NCBI GenBank assembly: GCA_013397845.1
Contig: VZTG01003212.1
Location: 763,642 to 827,641, forward strand
Length of the DNA: 64,000 nt
Source of the DNA: Melanocharis versteri
Taxonomy: Eukaryota > Chordata > Aves > Passeriformes > Melanocharitidae
Direction of reading: 5' to 3'
Shown: piece after piece, positions 9,641 to 24,274 of the stretch
How the letters are laid out: every line of letters starts with the position of its first letter
Numbering within the stretch: the stretch's first letter is position 1
Notes under the pieces: generated by a model
Seen by the model: the letters and a program-made list of their open reading frames with translations, nothing else
What the model was told of the DNA's origin: nothing
Databases searched by the model: none
Made by a program: the position numbers and the translations under genes

Positions 9641-12600
9641 CGGAGCGATCTTCTTTCTGCTGCACTGCCCTTGTCCTCGTCCCCTTTCCTTAGCCTTCCG
9701 CTGCAGAAATAAAAATACGGGAAGGTTTTGATCTGGTTTGTTAAGCCTGAGTAGAGGTAGGAGCTCACCTTGGGCTCCAAACCTGCATCCGTGCTCTGAA
9801 GTCACCAATTCGCTGAGAAGAGCCTGCGCAAACTTTTGGCCACAAACCCTACAGCCTTCTAAAGCCCCCTCCAGCTTTGAGCTTAGAGAAATTTCTGGCT
9901 AGAGGGCCCCAGGACGAAGTTGCTAAATTCGAAACAAGTTTCAGTTAACTAGTGAGTCAATGCCTTACTTTTGCTTCCAGATTTGCCCTTTGATTTGCTG
10001 CAGCCTATGGGAGAATGCCAAATAAAAGATGTGAAATGTAGCCTTGACTGAAATAACAACCTTTTTGTTTTCCAAGGTCAGTAATTCCCAACTTGAGTAC
10101 TAATAAATCACAAATAAGCTGCCAAAAATGTGGGAATTATTAATATCAATCATGAATTCGTGTGACTTATGAAATTTTAGCTTTAGGTACAACCCTGAAG
10201 GTTAAAAAGTTTTATTTTACCTGCTGTGGTTTTCTTGAAATCAAACCATCTGTAAAATACTGCCCACTTTTAGGCTTAAAATAGCTGAAACCACCATTTC
10301 CTGTGGTTTCACATGAAACCACGCACTTGGTGATGAGTGTGCCTACTGTTGTAAAAGAAGGGCACAGGGCATGGCCAGGCAACTCAAATGGGGTGTTTGT
10401 CAGCCCGGTGAAGGGCAAGAACTGATCACAACTCAGAAGGGCCTGAAGCAGTTAGGGAGGATCTTGGATTTTTCTGTCCTTTCCTGTATTGCTACTTCTC
10501 ATGACTTTATCAACAATTATTCTCAACAGCTTTTTGAGCTGCAGGTCCCAGAAGCTAGGCAGCTACACAGAAATTGCCACTAAAAAACATAATCTAGCTC
10601 TCATCATTATGGGAATAACTTTGGATAGGTACCCACAATGGCTCAGAGAGAACCTATCAGGGAAAGGCTAAACTATTTTGCTCCTTGATTTTATGATTTG
10701 GGGGTATATTTAAGACTATTTAGTGTTACCTCCTGTGTGCAGTAACTAAAATGCAAGAGATTCATTCTTCCCCTCCCCAAAAGGTAGCATTGAATGAGTG
10801 GTAAAAACAATGCTTTTGTGCAAACTCTCTATTCTGAAACTTTCAGTGGTCTCACATCCGTGACTGTGAATTTGAATTAATATTAGATGCAAATGGATAC
10901 CATCTCTCCTGTTGATGAAAACCCAGGAGTTACCAATAATGAAAAGACATGTTTGAAGTTGCTCATGGTATTATAAATCATACTTCTATACAGGTTATGT
11001 ACAGGAAATGTTGTCAGATTCAGCAGAAAACAAAGGACCAGCTTTGCCACCCAGTAGTCTGGGTGACATTCTTCTGATTTCAGTGACAGAAGAACATAGA
11101 TTTGAAAGCGGCTTATTTACAGGTCTTACTCTTTAAGTAATTTAAAAAAATGAAGTCAAATCACTGCTTCCCACAGAAATAATAAAGCAGTGAGGGGGCT
11201 TAAAGTGATTTTCCTATTTAAAACACAGTGCAAAGAGAATGCAGACTGAGACAAGGCTTATTTAAATAAGAGACAGTAAGGCATGTACATGAGGATATAT
11301 GGATGAATTATGCTCTGATCCTAACAACACTAGAAGTTTGATAAGATTGTACCTACTTTAACCTGACATACCATTTGGTAGATGACTCTTTACCTTTTCT
11401 CAGCTGGAAATGTCCTCTAGTGAATGACTAAAGTTGTATGAAAAGGGTCCAGTCATATTCTCCCTAGACAAAATACCTTTTATTTGGGCTGTATTTGATA
11501 TCTTTCCTCATCAGTATGGAAGCTTCAGAAATCCCAATACTTCAGCTACAAAGAAGGTATGCGCTCCCCAGTACTTGCTGGTCTATGATGACAGACACCG
11601 TGTGTAGCTGCAGAGGGTGGCACAGCACACAGGACAATGCTTCTGTCCCAGGGGCACAGGCAGCCCTGATGCAATGCAAGGTGCCTGCCCAGTGCAAGGG
11701 AGTGAACACATAGCAGAATATTAAATTCTCCCGAGCACCTCCTTTCAGGCTGTTAAACTCAGCTCTGAAATCTCTCTCTGCTAATTTTTTAGAAGGTGAG
11801 CCCAAGTCACTGTGTTAATCTAAGGAGATAAAATAGAACACGTTCCAAAATGATTTCTTATTGTGCATAACTTTATTTAGATAGAAGAATGCCTTTGCTT
11901 AATGCCAAATACGTTGGTGAGACAGCATGAAGCCAATTGATGTCACTCAGTCACAGTTTTCTTGAGGACATCAGTTCATTTTCCATAATTAGGCCACTGT
12001 GCGTATAATAGCTGAAATCCTCCATGTATGATTGGTGTAGTGAGCAAAAAAAAAAATTTAAAAGCAGAAAAAGAAAGGCAAAGATAGTATAATATGCTGC
12101 CTTTTTTAAGAACATTTTTTCTTACTTTTGTAATAATTCTAAGGCATCTTCAAGGATGTTGTGGAACAGAATGGGGATATCTATGTCTAGGCAAAGATGT
12201 AGGTTAAGGAAAGGAGTGACTGAGAATAATGTAGGCACATACTTATAAGGCATGCTGGAGCCTATAGGAGTGGAAAGTGGCTAGGAGCTTAACTCTCACT
12301 TATGTTCATCATGTTCCTTGCCTGGGTATGAATTTAAAAATCAATCACTGAATATGGGCCTGTAGGTAAATCTTCCAAAAATCTCACCCATAGGCTTTTG
12401 AAAAGAGAATTTGTCAGCAATCCCTTGTACAGTACTCCCTGTGGAGTTGGCTAGGGGCCACCAGGAAGTAAGAACAGTGTATCACACTTCTTTAAAATGT
12501 AACATAATCAATATTTTTCTGTAGCTCAAGCAAGGAAATCTTTCATGGAAATCTACCTTAGACAGGGGAATTTCTTACTGCGCCCACTATGGTCAAAGCA

Positions 12601-15600
12601 CAACTTCTAAGGTATGTCTAGTCATTAGCTAGAAGCCAGTCCCATCCTTTAAACTGATTAGAACTAGGCTGACATTTCAGCATGGGAATTGAAAGCCAAA
12701 CCTCTTGCTTCCAGGTTTACAGTACTTACTGTAATTTATAGAAGTGGGTGTAAGATATAGATTTCATATCTTTGAAAAGATTTGGGTAAATAAGTCAAAG
12801 TGTTTGTTATCGAGTTTGAGAAAGAGGAGCAGAAGAGGAAGAAAGTGAAGCAAGTTATTATCATGGCTAACTGATGTCCAAGGACAGGGTAGGCAGCAGG
12901 CAACAGACTCTTCTTCTCAGTTTTTCCACACAGAAAATGCGAAACCAGCTGTCCCAGTTCAAGGGCCAGGACACAACCACCACAGAGATTCTGCCCTTGG
13001 CTGACTTCATGACTGGTGTGTTGCCACAACAAACTGATGCTTGTTGTTGGCAAGGTCACGTTCTGTCACATTTCTGTTCTGACCCCAAGGGCAGAATCCG
13101 GGCTCCTTGAGGAGGACAGAGCTTTCCAACTCCATCATAGACCTTCCTACTCAGTCACTGTTTTTTCCCTTATAAATATATCTGTATGTTGCAGCGAAGC
13201 TTTCTGCCAGAATTTGTGTGCTCCCAGAATGTCCCTGTGCACAAGCAAACCAGTTTTTTCTGGGAGGCAGGTTTATTTGATCAGATAAAGCAACATGAAA
13301 ATGGCTATCCCAATTCAGTGTTCCTGAATAGTTTCTCATCAAGGTGTTGCACTGAATCTCATAGATATAATTAGCCCAGGAATCTCTGCACTGTTCTCTA
13401 TTCCCTACTGTAGATATGCCAGCATTTCAGTTTCCCAGCTGTAAACTGGAATTCCTTGCAGGGACTGGTCACAAGTCCACAGTGACTTTGTGATACAGTA
13501 AAAGATGTCCCTGTAGTAAGGTAACGTGAGGCCTTTAACAGTCTTACAAAAGACTTTCTTCTTTGTTATTGAGGCATAGGGAGACAAAGTTCTTCTACTG
13601 TTATTAGTCTATATAAAGCACCTTTCAGAAAAGGATCTATCAATTACAGATTATAACATGCAAATAAACACAGGACCTCAGTTGCTTTTTGCCCTGCTCC
13701 ATCTATCATACACACTAGTGCAAAGCGAGTATATTTGCTCGGTAGGTGACGTGTGGAGAGCTGGATGACAGATACAGTGAAGATAAGAAAGACTGATGGA
13801 GTTACTGAGACCACTTCCTGTTGAATCATTTATCAAGTGCTTTGTTGGTTTACAGATTTTTCAAATCCCAAAGCACACTGAAGACAGAATGATACACAGT
13901 TCTCCAGAATTCCATCATTAGTTCTAGCTGAATATATTAGTTTTTAATTGCTTTTGGTGCCAATGATCCAACTACCTAGTTAAACATAGATTCTCATTAT
14001 TGAATAATCAGTAAAAGAGCAAGAAGGGATAGAGGGTAAATGTGTATTTGCATATTTACCTTATGCTTTCCATATGTGTATTTTCCAAGGAGGCACTGAA
14101 ATGGAGCTGTTGCAGTCTCTTTGCTTTTATTAGTTAGCTTCCCTGAATTCCTGATGGAGAATGCAGGTATCATAATGCTTTAAATGCTTTCTAATTGTGT
14201 ATTTGTTCAGCAAGTCTCAAGACATCCTTATGAATTTCTTTCCCCATAAATCTTCAGGAACTGCAAAAAGGATTTTCATTTCTGTCCAGGGATCAAACCT
14301 TGCAGTGCAGTCAGGAAATCAATTTGGTTTTGCTGAATGACTTAATTGGCAAGTGGGAGGCATAGGATACTGTTTGGCAGACATTACAGTAAACCTCCTA
14401 CAGTAAACAGGTACTTACAAAATCACTCATTCTTTATGTATCCAAGACCTTTCAATTTCAAACATGCTCCTGTCCTTGATTTACTGTCTTAAAATATGTC
14501 TTCATATTCAAACCAGAGAAGAAACTAATGTCATTTCTTCTTTCACCCAAAGAGGAGGCTTCCATTTTCAAATTATGGCCTCTATTGCTCCATTTTGCTT
14601 TCCTTTTCTCTCTCCAAGCTTTCTGTCACTTTGCCAGCAGAGCTGAAGCTAACACATAGCAGGACAGTATACTGTTGCCATCAGTTGTGCTGCAGTTATT
14701 GCCAATTTTTACTTTCATTGCCTTTTTTATATAAATTTTCCATAGTTGCAAGGGCACAGTAGGGTACATAACAGCTGGGACAACTGCATATGTTTAGAGA
14801 GTTAAAGATGTTCATGCCTGAGTAGGAAGTGTCTCTTCACTACATATTTCAATATCTGAAGATAATTTCTCTGTAAAGCCTAGCGCATCTCATATGAGCA
14901 TCAATGCTGAAGGCCAAGTTTAGAGTAGGATGTCAGTAATAAGGGATTGTGAGTAGGTGCAAAGACTTCCAAAGGAATCCCAGAAGTTGAATTTTTGGTA
15001 GTCAGGCACTGAAAAATTCCTACATAATATTTAATAAATGGGTAAGTCAGCAAATGGTGTTGTACATAGACACCAGCTGTTTCAGACCACTCAGCTTAGG
15101 CAACCTTTCAATACACTGGATCAAAGCGCATTTGGAAAAATGGGATACGGCTGGCAAAACATTTCCTTAGACTGCAGCTTTTAGGCTGTTAAAGTAGCCA
15201 GGTAGTCTTCCTTAGACGCCTCTTGGGAAATAAATTATTACCTGCTCTGCAGGACACACATGATTGCTATAGATTTTTATGCACTTGGGTTAATTTGTGG
15301 TTAACAGATTAATCAATAACATTAATTAATGGTATGGTAAGAGGAGTTATCTCCTCTTTACATATGAGGAATTGAGCCACTGGCTAAAACAAATGACATA
15401 CCCAAGCCTAATCTTTAGTCTTACGCCTTACCTGTGCAACAATCCTCTTTTGCTCATATTTTCTCCTTCCAACTGCAGCTGTAGACAAAATAAAATTCCT
15501 CTTAGAAAGGAAACAAGTATCACAATTCTCATATGTGCATTGCTTTTTAAAAGCAGACATAAAGTTCCTGATGCACAGAGGCATTAATACCAGAAAGAAG

Positions 15601-18600
15601 TGTGTGCATAGGAAAATGCTGAGTAGATACAATAACTCCATGCACAATCATTCCTGTGTTGGGATCACACTGCATGCACTGGACAGTCAAATCTGTGTAT
15701 ACTGGCAACATCAATAGGACTTCCAGGATGTCGACATTTAGAAATTCCAGACAAATGGCAAAGCTCTTCTTCTTTTGGTCAGACAAAACTTACATGCATG
15801 AAAACCATACGTGTTTCAGTAAAACTGAAATACACATAACCCTCATCAAATATAAACACCGGAAAATGGTGATAACCAACACTCCCAAACCCTTTAAAGG
15901 CTAAGATGCCTCCTCTACGTAGTTTTTGATCAATCCCTGTGAAATTTTAAAAATTATCCTAGCCAACTGTGCTTCACTGTTTCTTTTAGTGAATTTTGAT
16001 GACCACTCAGAATATACATTTGAATTTCCTGAAGATAAGCACAAAGGTATGTACACCCTGGCTGTACATACTAGATAACAAAGACAATACTACTTAGAGT
16101 GTACTGAGAGAAAGTCATCTAATTTTACCGTGAAACTCATTCTTTTGTTTTTTTCTACAGCTTATCTAATGAACTCAGGATCTGTTCCTTTGCCAACACT
16201 GGGATACTTTACTTTCATGAGCGGATTTATCATGGTTTCTTTTCTTTGTGCACCAGGAAAAGAGCCCTTCAATTGTGTACAAACAGTGAAAAACTATTTA
16301 CCTGTAAAAACCTAATTACCACATACAAGCCTACTTACATATCTACATATATGATTATTTTAAGATGTTTGTATGTCATGAAGGACAGAACAGGAAATAT
16401 ATATAGTCCTGTGATCCATTAGGGCACATTAATTTTCTGACTGATGGTTTGGTTGAATGATATTGGTGTTTTAGTAATTTATGAAGATATTAAAACCCTC
16501 CAGGGATCAGATTATCATCTAGATGAGTTTAGCAAACCTCATTTTCTTCCATGACATTCTGCTGTTTTTCATCATCTGAGAATTTCACCTAGAATATTCC
16601 ACAACAACTCTGAGGCACTATAGATAAAGCAGTGTTCTTTTACCTGAAAAATAATGACATACCCAAATCCACGTAATTTCTTTTATCAGTAGTTTATGGA
16701 ATGACAGAGTTGTTTAATTACCCCTATATTTTGGAGCTTCCTTAATTTCACACTTTACTCTGTACTCATTAAAATTCTAACTACACTTCAGAAAAGTTAA
16801 TTTCTTGAAGCCTGGGACCAACCCCACTCACTTTGGTGAAAAGGTGCAGCGTAGTTTCTCCCACAGCAGGTATTGGAACAATGCTGTCAAGCTGTCTAAG
16901 CTGTAAGGAGAGTTGAAAAATGAGAGTAGAAGGCTGTGCATGTTGTGTCTGACTCCTCTGAGTAACCAAAGAAAGACAACATGTGTCAACAGCCAGTTTG
17001 TTATTCCTGAAATTTTATACTAACTTGTGCAGTTATCCCAGGTAATATTAGAAATTACCTCTGAAAAAACCATAAAATTATTTGCAAAACCTGAGCTACA
17101 TTTGCTGCTGGTTTCACTGCGGTCAGTGTATCAATCACTGAAGCATTAATGAAATTTTTGCTTCCAAGTGTATTGCTCCGTGTTCTAAGCCCAAAGTTTT
17201 GTTTAGGCTCCGGATCATTGATAGAGTCTGAGCCAAGAAAAGGCCGATCCTGAAAGATGAACACGTCCTTTCTTCTGTTGGCTGTGGGCCAACACTGTAA
17301 AAATTATTTCTCCCATTGCTTACACCTACATGAGTTTCACAACTGCATGGAGATCTGTTGGAATATAGGATCCCTTGAGAGAATGGAAACTGACAAAATG
17401 TCATTTCTTCCTGTGTAAATGTTGGTTGGGTGATGTTTCACGTTTGAGATACTTTCTACTTTTCTCTCTAGAACCAAAGCTTACTGCATTTTTTACAGGC
17501 ATCAAAGCTGGCAAATCTCAGTTTTTTGAATATTCAGGATATCTGTGCTCAGATGAAACAATGCACTGAAATTAGAGTGTTTAGAAAACTTAGCATATAC
17601 AATGTAGCTACTCGAGAAGCCACCTCCAGCATTCTGAGAACAGGGCGGTACCACACATGCTGTTAGCAACTGGACCCTTGCTTAAGCCTGAGACACCATC
17701 CCAGAGCTGACACCAGGATTTATTTGGATACCTGCTCTTATTCTCCTCCTACTCTGGGAACTGGCTCACGATGACAGCTGTTCTTAGAAGTACCCCCACA
17801 CTAATACTGCTCACATTAAATGTCAGCCTAGTTACTCAGCCTGCTCCAGCTCATACTACGTGGTCAGAACTGTCTCAGTGTGACATTAACATTTGAGATG
17901 TGTTTCTCAGTTATCAGCAATCCCTCTCCAAAAAAAGATAGTTATTACTTTAAAGAGAAAGAAATCACTTCTCAAGCTATCAAGACTACAACATCCCTTT
18001 ATATTTGGGTATGAAATACTGTGAACATTCTCCATTTCTTCTCTTTTTTCTAATATATATTTATATACACATCTGACATTTCTCTAAGCTTTTGGGGTGG
18101 TGCTTTCCTCTTTATGACTAACTTTACTGAACACTAATATGTCTGTCTTGATACACATATGTCCCTTCTCCCAGAATATTACCATATAAACCAAGGTCAG
18201 ATGATTCAGTTAAAAGCCAAATTGTTCTTTGCACAGCTCTATTTCTGTAAACAGAGCACATTACTTATTTATCTAGCTGATTTCTTTTTTTTTTTTTTAA
18301 AACAAAGCAGAATTCCAATTAAGAGCAATGGGAGCACAAAGTACCTCTCAGTCCACAGGGTGGAAGTTGATAATTCAGGACACACATACAAATAGCCATT
18401 TGGGAGATGATGCTTGGCATTTTAGAGAATCAAGGCAAAAAAAGAAGGCATGAAAATCCATGCAGGAAAAAGACACAAAAGAAGAAACAAGTCCAATACT
18501 TGGACTGAATAAAGAAAGCAAGCTAACAAATAGCTTTAAATGGCACTTGCTCCCAAAAAACAAAGCAAATTAATATCACCAAGACTCAACTCCATCATGG

Positions 18601-20204
18601 AGAAGCCCCAGAAACAAAGAACAATGGATGGCTCAGAGAGCAGCAAAAGAGCAATGAAATATTAACTGAACATAGACACTCTTGATGTGAAAGGCAGTCT
18701 CTGTCTTCAGTCTGCACTTGTGTATATTGCATGGAGAGAAAGCCAGCACTGCACCATCCCAGGGCACGCATCCCCTTGGCAGACTGGAACCCTGCTAACA
18801 TCATGTCTCACATCTCCCTTTGCATTCTCCCGGCAAGTTAGACAAGTCATAGAGAACATCTGCCTTTTGGTGATTTTCATTTACTGAAAAATTTAACAAG
18901 CAACACAAGATTATCCACCCAGCCCTTCCAGATGGCTCTAGATCTTCATACTTAGTCCTTAGTATAATTCCTACCAGCACAACTCATCTTTATCATTGAG
19001 GCTATCAGCCTCTTGTTTCCTTACATATTTTCTGTCAGCTAAAATCTCTAGAGAAACTTCCGAGGCATTTCCCTTTTTCAAGAAGCCGATCAGAGTTTCC
19101 CCTTTAATACTTCTCTGAGGCAACTAACAGATGTTGTTCTAATGTTAGCGGGGAGGTCTCTACCTGGTAAGCACCTGGCCCCATTCCTCAGCTTCTCTGC
19201 AGCTGCCCCAAGCAGCCATCTCTTTAAATGGCAATATCATGCAATTGTGGGATAGTGCAGAGGTGAAGGTTGTAACATAACCTACACAGAATAAGTCAAG
19301 GAATGGTGCCAGTCACCCAACACAGTCAAGCCTCCTTTACGCCCAGTTTAAAAGACAATACTTATAAGCAATGACAGCCTTATATAATGATGAAGAAGAA
19401 GAGTGCTGTATGACCCTAAAATGACCTGCTGCAGTTGTCATTCCTGCTGCCAGATAAACTACTGTGGCAACATAATAACAGCAAAGAAAACGCATCAGTC
19501 TGTAAGGCTTGGCAAACCATTCTGGAGTGAGTCCAGGAATGACAAATGGGTTTGCACAGCCAGATGTAGCAGCATGGAGTGACTAGGCTGTATGTGACAA
19601 AGACATAACAAACTTCAGGGAACTGTCCATCACCAATACAGTTATAAATAGTTGTCATGTTGGGAGATGGAGCACACACAATGCTGAATACTGTCATGAT
19701 CTGTGTCCCCGGTTAAATAGCAATTAAATGGCTTTGGATATGTAATTGGACAGGAACAGCCTATAGGAGACTTTCCTCTATTACTGAGCTTGCTGCAAAA
19801 GCACTCTGCACTGGAAAGTTCTGTTGTTCTGTGTGTATGTGAATTTTATGCCTAATTATAGCCTATATTGACTAGATGGCCACATAACATATTATCAGTA
19901 TCCAGAAACAAGAAACAGCATCACTAACTTACTTTTGGACGCAATTTACCCACCACTAGTGGGGAAGCTAAAGGAGCAGTATCTCATCTAGACCATGAAA
20001 AGGAAACCCCGATATAAACAGTTGTGGTGAAAGAGCAGAGAACACCTGCTGCAGCCCTGCGCTGCATGGCCACAAACTCTTGTTGCAACTTGTGTTTGCA
20101 GAGAAGCTGAACATGAGTCAGCAATATCCCGTAGTGGGGGAGGAGGGTCAACGGCCTACTAGGCTGCACTAGTGAAAGTGTAGACAGCAAGTCAAGGGAA
20201 GTGC
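9641..20204. other. Long AT-rich stretch, no gene recognised
   Basis: Only short open frames, frequently on both strands of the same DNA. One plus-strand segment near 12928-13059 has a strong acceptor (TTTTTCCACACAG) and a phase-0 open frame but no good donor. A phrase near 13424-13452 (TTTCAGTTTCCCAGCTGTAA) resembles MIR/L2. Short T-runs occur (for example 18287-18298). I find no CpG island, CR1 or LTR. Confidence 0.45.
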
Positions 20205-20600
20205 TTATTCTCTCTGTTCAGGACTTTTGAGATGACATCCAGAGTACTGCACCCAGTCTGAGCTCCCCAGTGCACAAAAGACACTGTCAAACTGAAGGAG
20301 GTCCAGTGGAGGTATCTTAAGATGACTGGAGAACTGCAATACATGAATTAGAGACTTGTGTTTGTTCAGCCTGCAGAAGAAACATTCGGGCAGGTATCTA
20401 CCTGCTACATTAACTACCAAATGGGTGGTGGTGGAAAAGACCAAGCCAGATCCTTCTCAGAGACACACTGGGAAAGGCTGAGAGGCAAGGAGCACGAGTC
20501 ACAGCCAGGGAAATTCTGGTCAATTCTAGCAGAACTTCACAATGAGAATGGTCCAGGACTGGTGCTGGCACCCATAGACACCAAACAGTCCTTGTGATCA
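20205..20600 (+). mobile_element. Old CR1 LINE 3' fragment, diverged
   Basis: Successive phrases match the typical avian CR1 3' region in order: an ACTGCACCCAGTCTGAGCTC-type segment, AGGAGGTCCAGTGGAGG, a TTTGTTCAGCCTGCAGAAG-like segment, then the stretch corresponding to 'gtggtgcccagtggaaggacaagaggcaatgggcac'. CR1 is a non-LTR retrotransposon that is usually 5'-truncated. This copy is heavily diverged, lacks an intact frame and fades out before the usual octamer end. Confidence 0.75.
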
Positions 20601-23600
20601 CGGGCTCAGAGCCACTTTCAGGTGGAAAAAGCAATTTCCAGCTCCTTGTGTGGGGAAGCGTTGAGCTGATCTGAACATTAGCCATCACTCTACAAAGGGA
20701 GTTACCTTCAGCCCACCAATTAATAACAGCTTGTTCCCGTGTGTGCCAGTGGCTCCATGCTGACTGGCTGCTTCACTTCCAGTGCTTGTGGAGGAACTCA
20801 GGCTGTGCTGGGAGCTGCACTTCTGGCTCAGGATGTGGGAGGATGTGGGTTGCTGGTGTGTGATGAGAGGGAAAGAGGTATGAAATTTTATTTGGTGGTG
20901 CAAGTTCACATATTGCACTGAGAAGACAATTTGTAGGAGTAAAGAATACAGTAGGTTATAAAAGAGGGCTTTCTTTTTCTGTGTATATGCCTTTTCTCTC
21001 ATAGAAGGAGTAAAACATACCCAGAAACTCAGTGTTTCATGCGTCAGATTTTAAAATCTCATTATATTTTTCAATCACCTGCCATGGAGAAAGAGGAAGA
21101 AGAAAGTAGAGTTATGTTATTGTGAAAATCAGAAAACCTAAAGACCATTTTGAAAATATTATAAAAATGCTTTTTACCAATAGTATTGTGGCCATCCACA
21201 ATACATGCTTTCTTTTGCATAAACCATGGTATTCTCCAAAAATCAACTAACTAGGAATGAGAATAAATCTTTTGCACCCATAAAAGCTCTTGATTTTAGC
21301 ACCATTTTGGTGATAAATGCCTGTTTAGATCATAGACATATGATGTGTTAGAATTATGCTTGAGCTTTCAGAAAGCAGAGTTGAGGTTAAAGGTTTCAAG
21401 TCAATACCTACCAGCACAACGATATATAATAGCTACTGTGTATGACCATCAGGTTCTCTGATAGCAGCTGTAAGAGGAAACAAAAAAAGAAAATAGAAGG
21501 AAGAGAGTTTGAAGCAGAGTTAGAGCTGTTTCACACTCAATATCTGAAGGAAGATGAAAGAGAAAAGAAATTATGCTCAAAAGAAAATACCTATTGAAGA
21601 GAAAGGAACCTGTGCCAGCTCTTAAGAATGGATGATGGATTCTCTATTAGCTCAAATAAGCTCGTTGTTATGAACAGTGTCAGAGCCTTTCAGTCTTTAT
21701 CTGTATAGTCTGATATTTTCCAAAAATGGGAAAAGCAATGTGAGTAGGTAATTGGATTTACCTGTAGGTATCCCATTAGGAAAAATATGTCTAAATGAAC
21801 ATTTGTCAAAGCTGATTAAAGAGCTTTTGCTGCCAACCAATCTGAAAGACTTAGAACATCTTTGAAGCATGAAGTTTACAGAATAATATGGAGGATGTGG
21901 TGGGATTCAGAAACAAAATAACCCAAAATCCCTAAATGTAAATGGTGTTTGAGGAGGAAATGGAGAAACATGTCAATAGTCAGCCCACAAATCAGTAAGC
22001 AAGGATGGGAAAAGGAAGGCTGGGCAGGACACGGAAGGAAGTATCATCCCTGGCTCAGTTGTGAAATGCTTCTGCATTTTGCTAACATCTCCTTCCTTGA
22101 GAAATTACTCTTCAGAATCCTCTTAGCCTGTTTTAAATTAGATCAGGAAATATGCCAATAGTGCAAACATATCCACAGACAAAGCCAAAACACTCCTTGG
22201 AAAGCTCAAGTAGATGAGGTAGATTATTAAAGTACGATGAAAGTACGATGAGTTCTGCCCTGAAGAAGGAAGGTTAAAAGTTCAGAAGAAAAAAGAAGTT
22301 AAAACTGAAAAATATATTCAGACTGATGAGAATAATTCACTTGATGGATGACTTCAGTTTTTTACCTATCTCCTAATGAAAATTTATCCCCTCAAAGTGA
22401 TCACCTGACACAGATTGTTCAAGGCCTTAAACCATTACGTCCTCAGGTCCTCATCCCCCTTGCTTCACAGGGCATCAAAACTCTAATTCCTGTGGACATG
22501 AGCCTATTATGTGTTTGTCTACTTTGCATAAAATAGGACCATAAAAGCTGCTTTCCACTTTGACAATCCTAACACCTACTAACACAGTGATTAGACTGCT
22601 CAATTGGACTGATGTGGACATCTAAATTCATGGCTTCACTCCAAATCAGACTAAGGATTCAAATAAATCCAAATTCTACATTTCTGTTTTTCAAAGAATG
22701 TGACAGCTTGAAACCCACAGCTCCAGTAAATGCGAATCTTATGAGGAGAGCAAAAAGCTGTCTATGATGAAACAAAAAAAAGTCTACTCCTCCACTTAGC
22801 ACTTTCAGATGGTTGTCTTGAAGGTCAGGATACTGATCAGTAACTTTTGAATTCCATTGAGCTACTGTTGAATGCTATAGTTCCTAAGTTTCTTCTTGGT
22901 GAGTCTCATTGCTGGTTATGTTCACATTTCTATTCCATGCACATTGTGATGGTGCTACTGAGTACTTTCATCTGTTCTTTTGAAATAGCTTTGACACTAA
23001 TTGTTTTCTTCTTTTTAATGTTTAATTTCTTTTGGAGATCCGTGAAGTTATCCAACAATGAGTACATCTGTCAAAGCCCAAGCTTTTATAGTTTTCCCTG
23101 TGGAAAACAACAGGCTTTGAGTAGTTTGAGAACCCTCATCAGGTCTTTCTATCACTTCTGTGTACTTAGCAGTGTAGACTCATGCTCTTCCACAATTTCT
23201 TTTTGCCCAATGTCTATTACAAAAGAAAATTGCCTGCCTGTCAGATATTTTCCTGTCTCAGTTCCTTTGAAGAACAGTTCTCATAATTATTCCTTTTTGT
23301 TCAGTTCTTAAAGTCTGTTTCACTTTATATTCTACAAAAGAAGCACAGATCATCCTTTCTTCTTTTGATGTTCTCAGTTGTCTTGATTAAAACTGTTCAT
23401 AAGAAATGGAGAATCTAGGATGGGGCAGAACAACCAGATATTTCAAAAGTATGTTTGTGCTTAGCTGTTCAGTTGACAGGGAGGAGAGAAATGGCATGAA
23501 GAAATCAATACCTTAGAAACACATTGTGAAACTCACTTTAAAATATAGATGGTGAATGTCTATCTAATGGTGACAACACTTCAGGGTTTGCTGCAGGCCT

Positions 23601-23976
23601 GTTATTATAGTCTGACTAAGATTCAAGCTTCTTGCCATTTTTCCATCTCCTTCTCCTCTCATCAGGGATGACAGCATCCTCTTCCTACTCACTAAGCATA
23701 AGCAAGGCACCATCCTTCCTCATCCAGTCTCACAGATTCCCTTATATCTTGGCTCTGTTTAAATTTTACTACTCCTTTCTCCACAGCTTTGCAAAGACCA
23801 CCATGTTTTGCCTGGGAGACTGCCGAAGTGTTTGTCCATGGATCTATAACCTTATTGCTTGACTACGGTCACCTCCACTTTTCCAGCTCTGTTGCCTCCA
23901 GTCCTTTCGCCACTTCGTCTACGCCAAATATTACTGCTACTTTCTACTTTCCCTTCTGCTTATGTAGCCAGCTCCA

Positions 23977-24008
<32 letters not shown>

Positions 24009-24274
24009 TTCTTTTTTTATATTTAACTTTTTNACTACTTTAAATGTAAGCTTTCTTAATGCGTTAAAGACTGCTACAAGGTAACATCATAGATCTCCTT
24101 CAATACAAAAATGACGATGCTGGTCCATGTTATTTTTCTAACAAACACATCTGTAAATAACTTTCCTGATCTGTCATGATTGGGATGTGACATCATATGA
24201 AAATCCCTTTCAGAACCCAGGAAAGCTTCACCAGCACATTCTTCAATTGCTTTCTTACGTCTTTTCTTCTCCAG
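20601..24274. other. AT-rich stretch, no gene recognised
   Basis: It contains an 11-bp direct repeat (AAGTACGATGA type) near 22231-22253, a T28 run at 23983-24010 and a single N at 24033. The longest open frame (about 22847-23311, plus) starts at TTG rather than ATG and is rich in Phe, Ser and Leu, as expected from pyrimidine-rich non-coding DNA. Confidence 0.45.
23983..24033. repeat. Poly(T) run with adjacent single N
   Basis: 28 T residues, one C and seven more T residues, followed after a short AT-rich spacer by an ambiguous base at 24033. A T-run on the plus strand could be the tail of a minus-strand retroposon, but no body is recognisable. Confidence 0.85.

Noticed and set aside
9145..9808. 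Long ORFs of 178-217 codons on both strands
   Set aside because: They are simultaneously open on both strands in GC-rich repeats, are best explained by composition, and were kept only as a finding about the repeats.
22847..23311. The longest plus-strand open frame outside the CpG islands (about 154 codons)
   Set aside because: It starts at TTG, is dominated by Phe, Ser and Leu from pyrimidine-rich DNA, and has no splice edges or recognisable domain.
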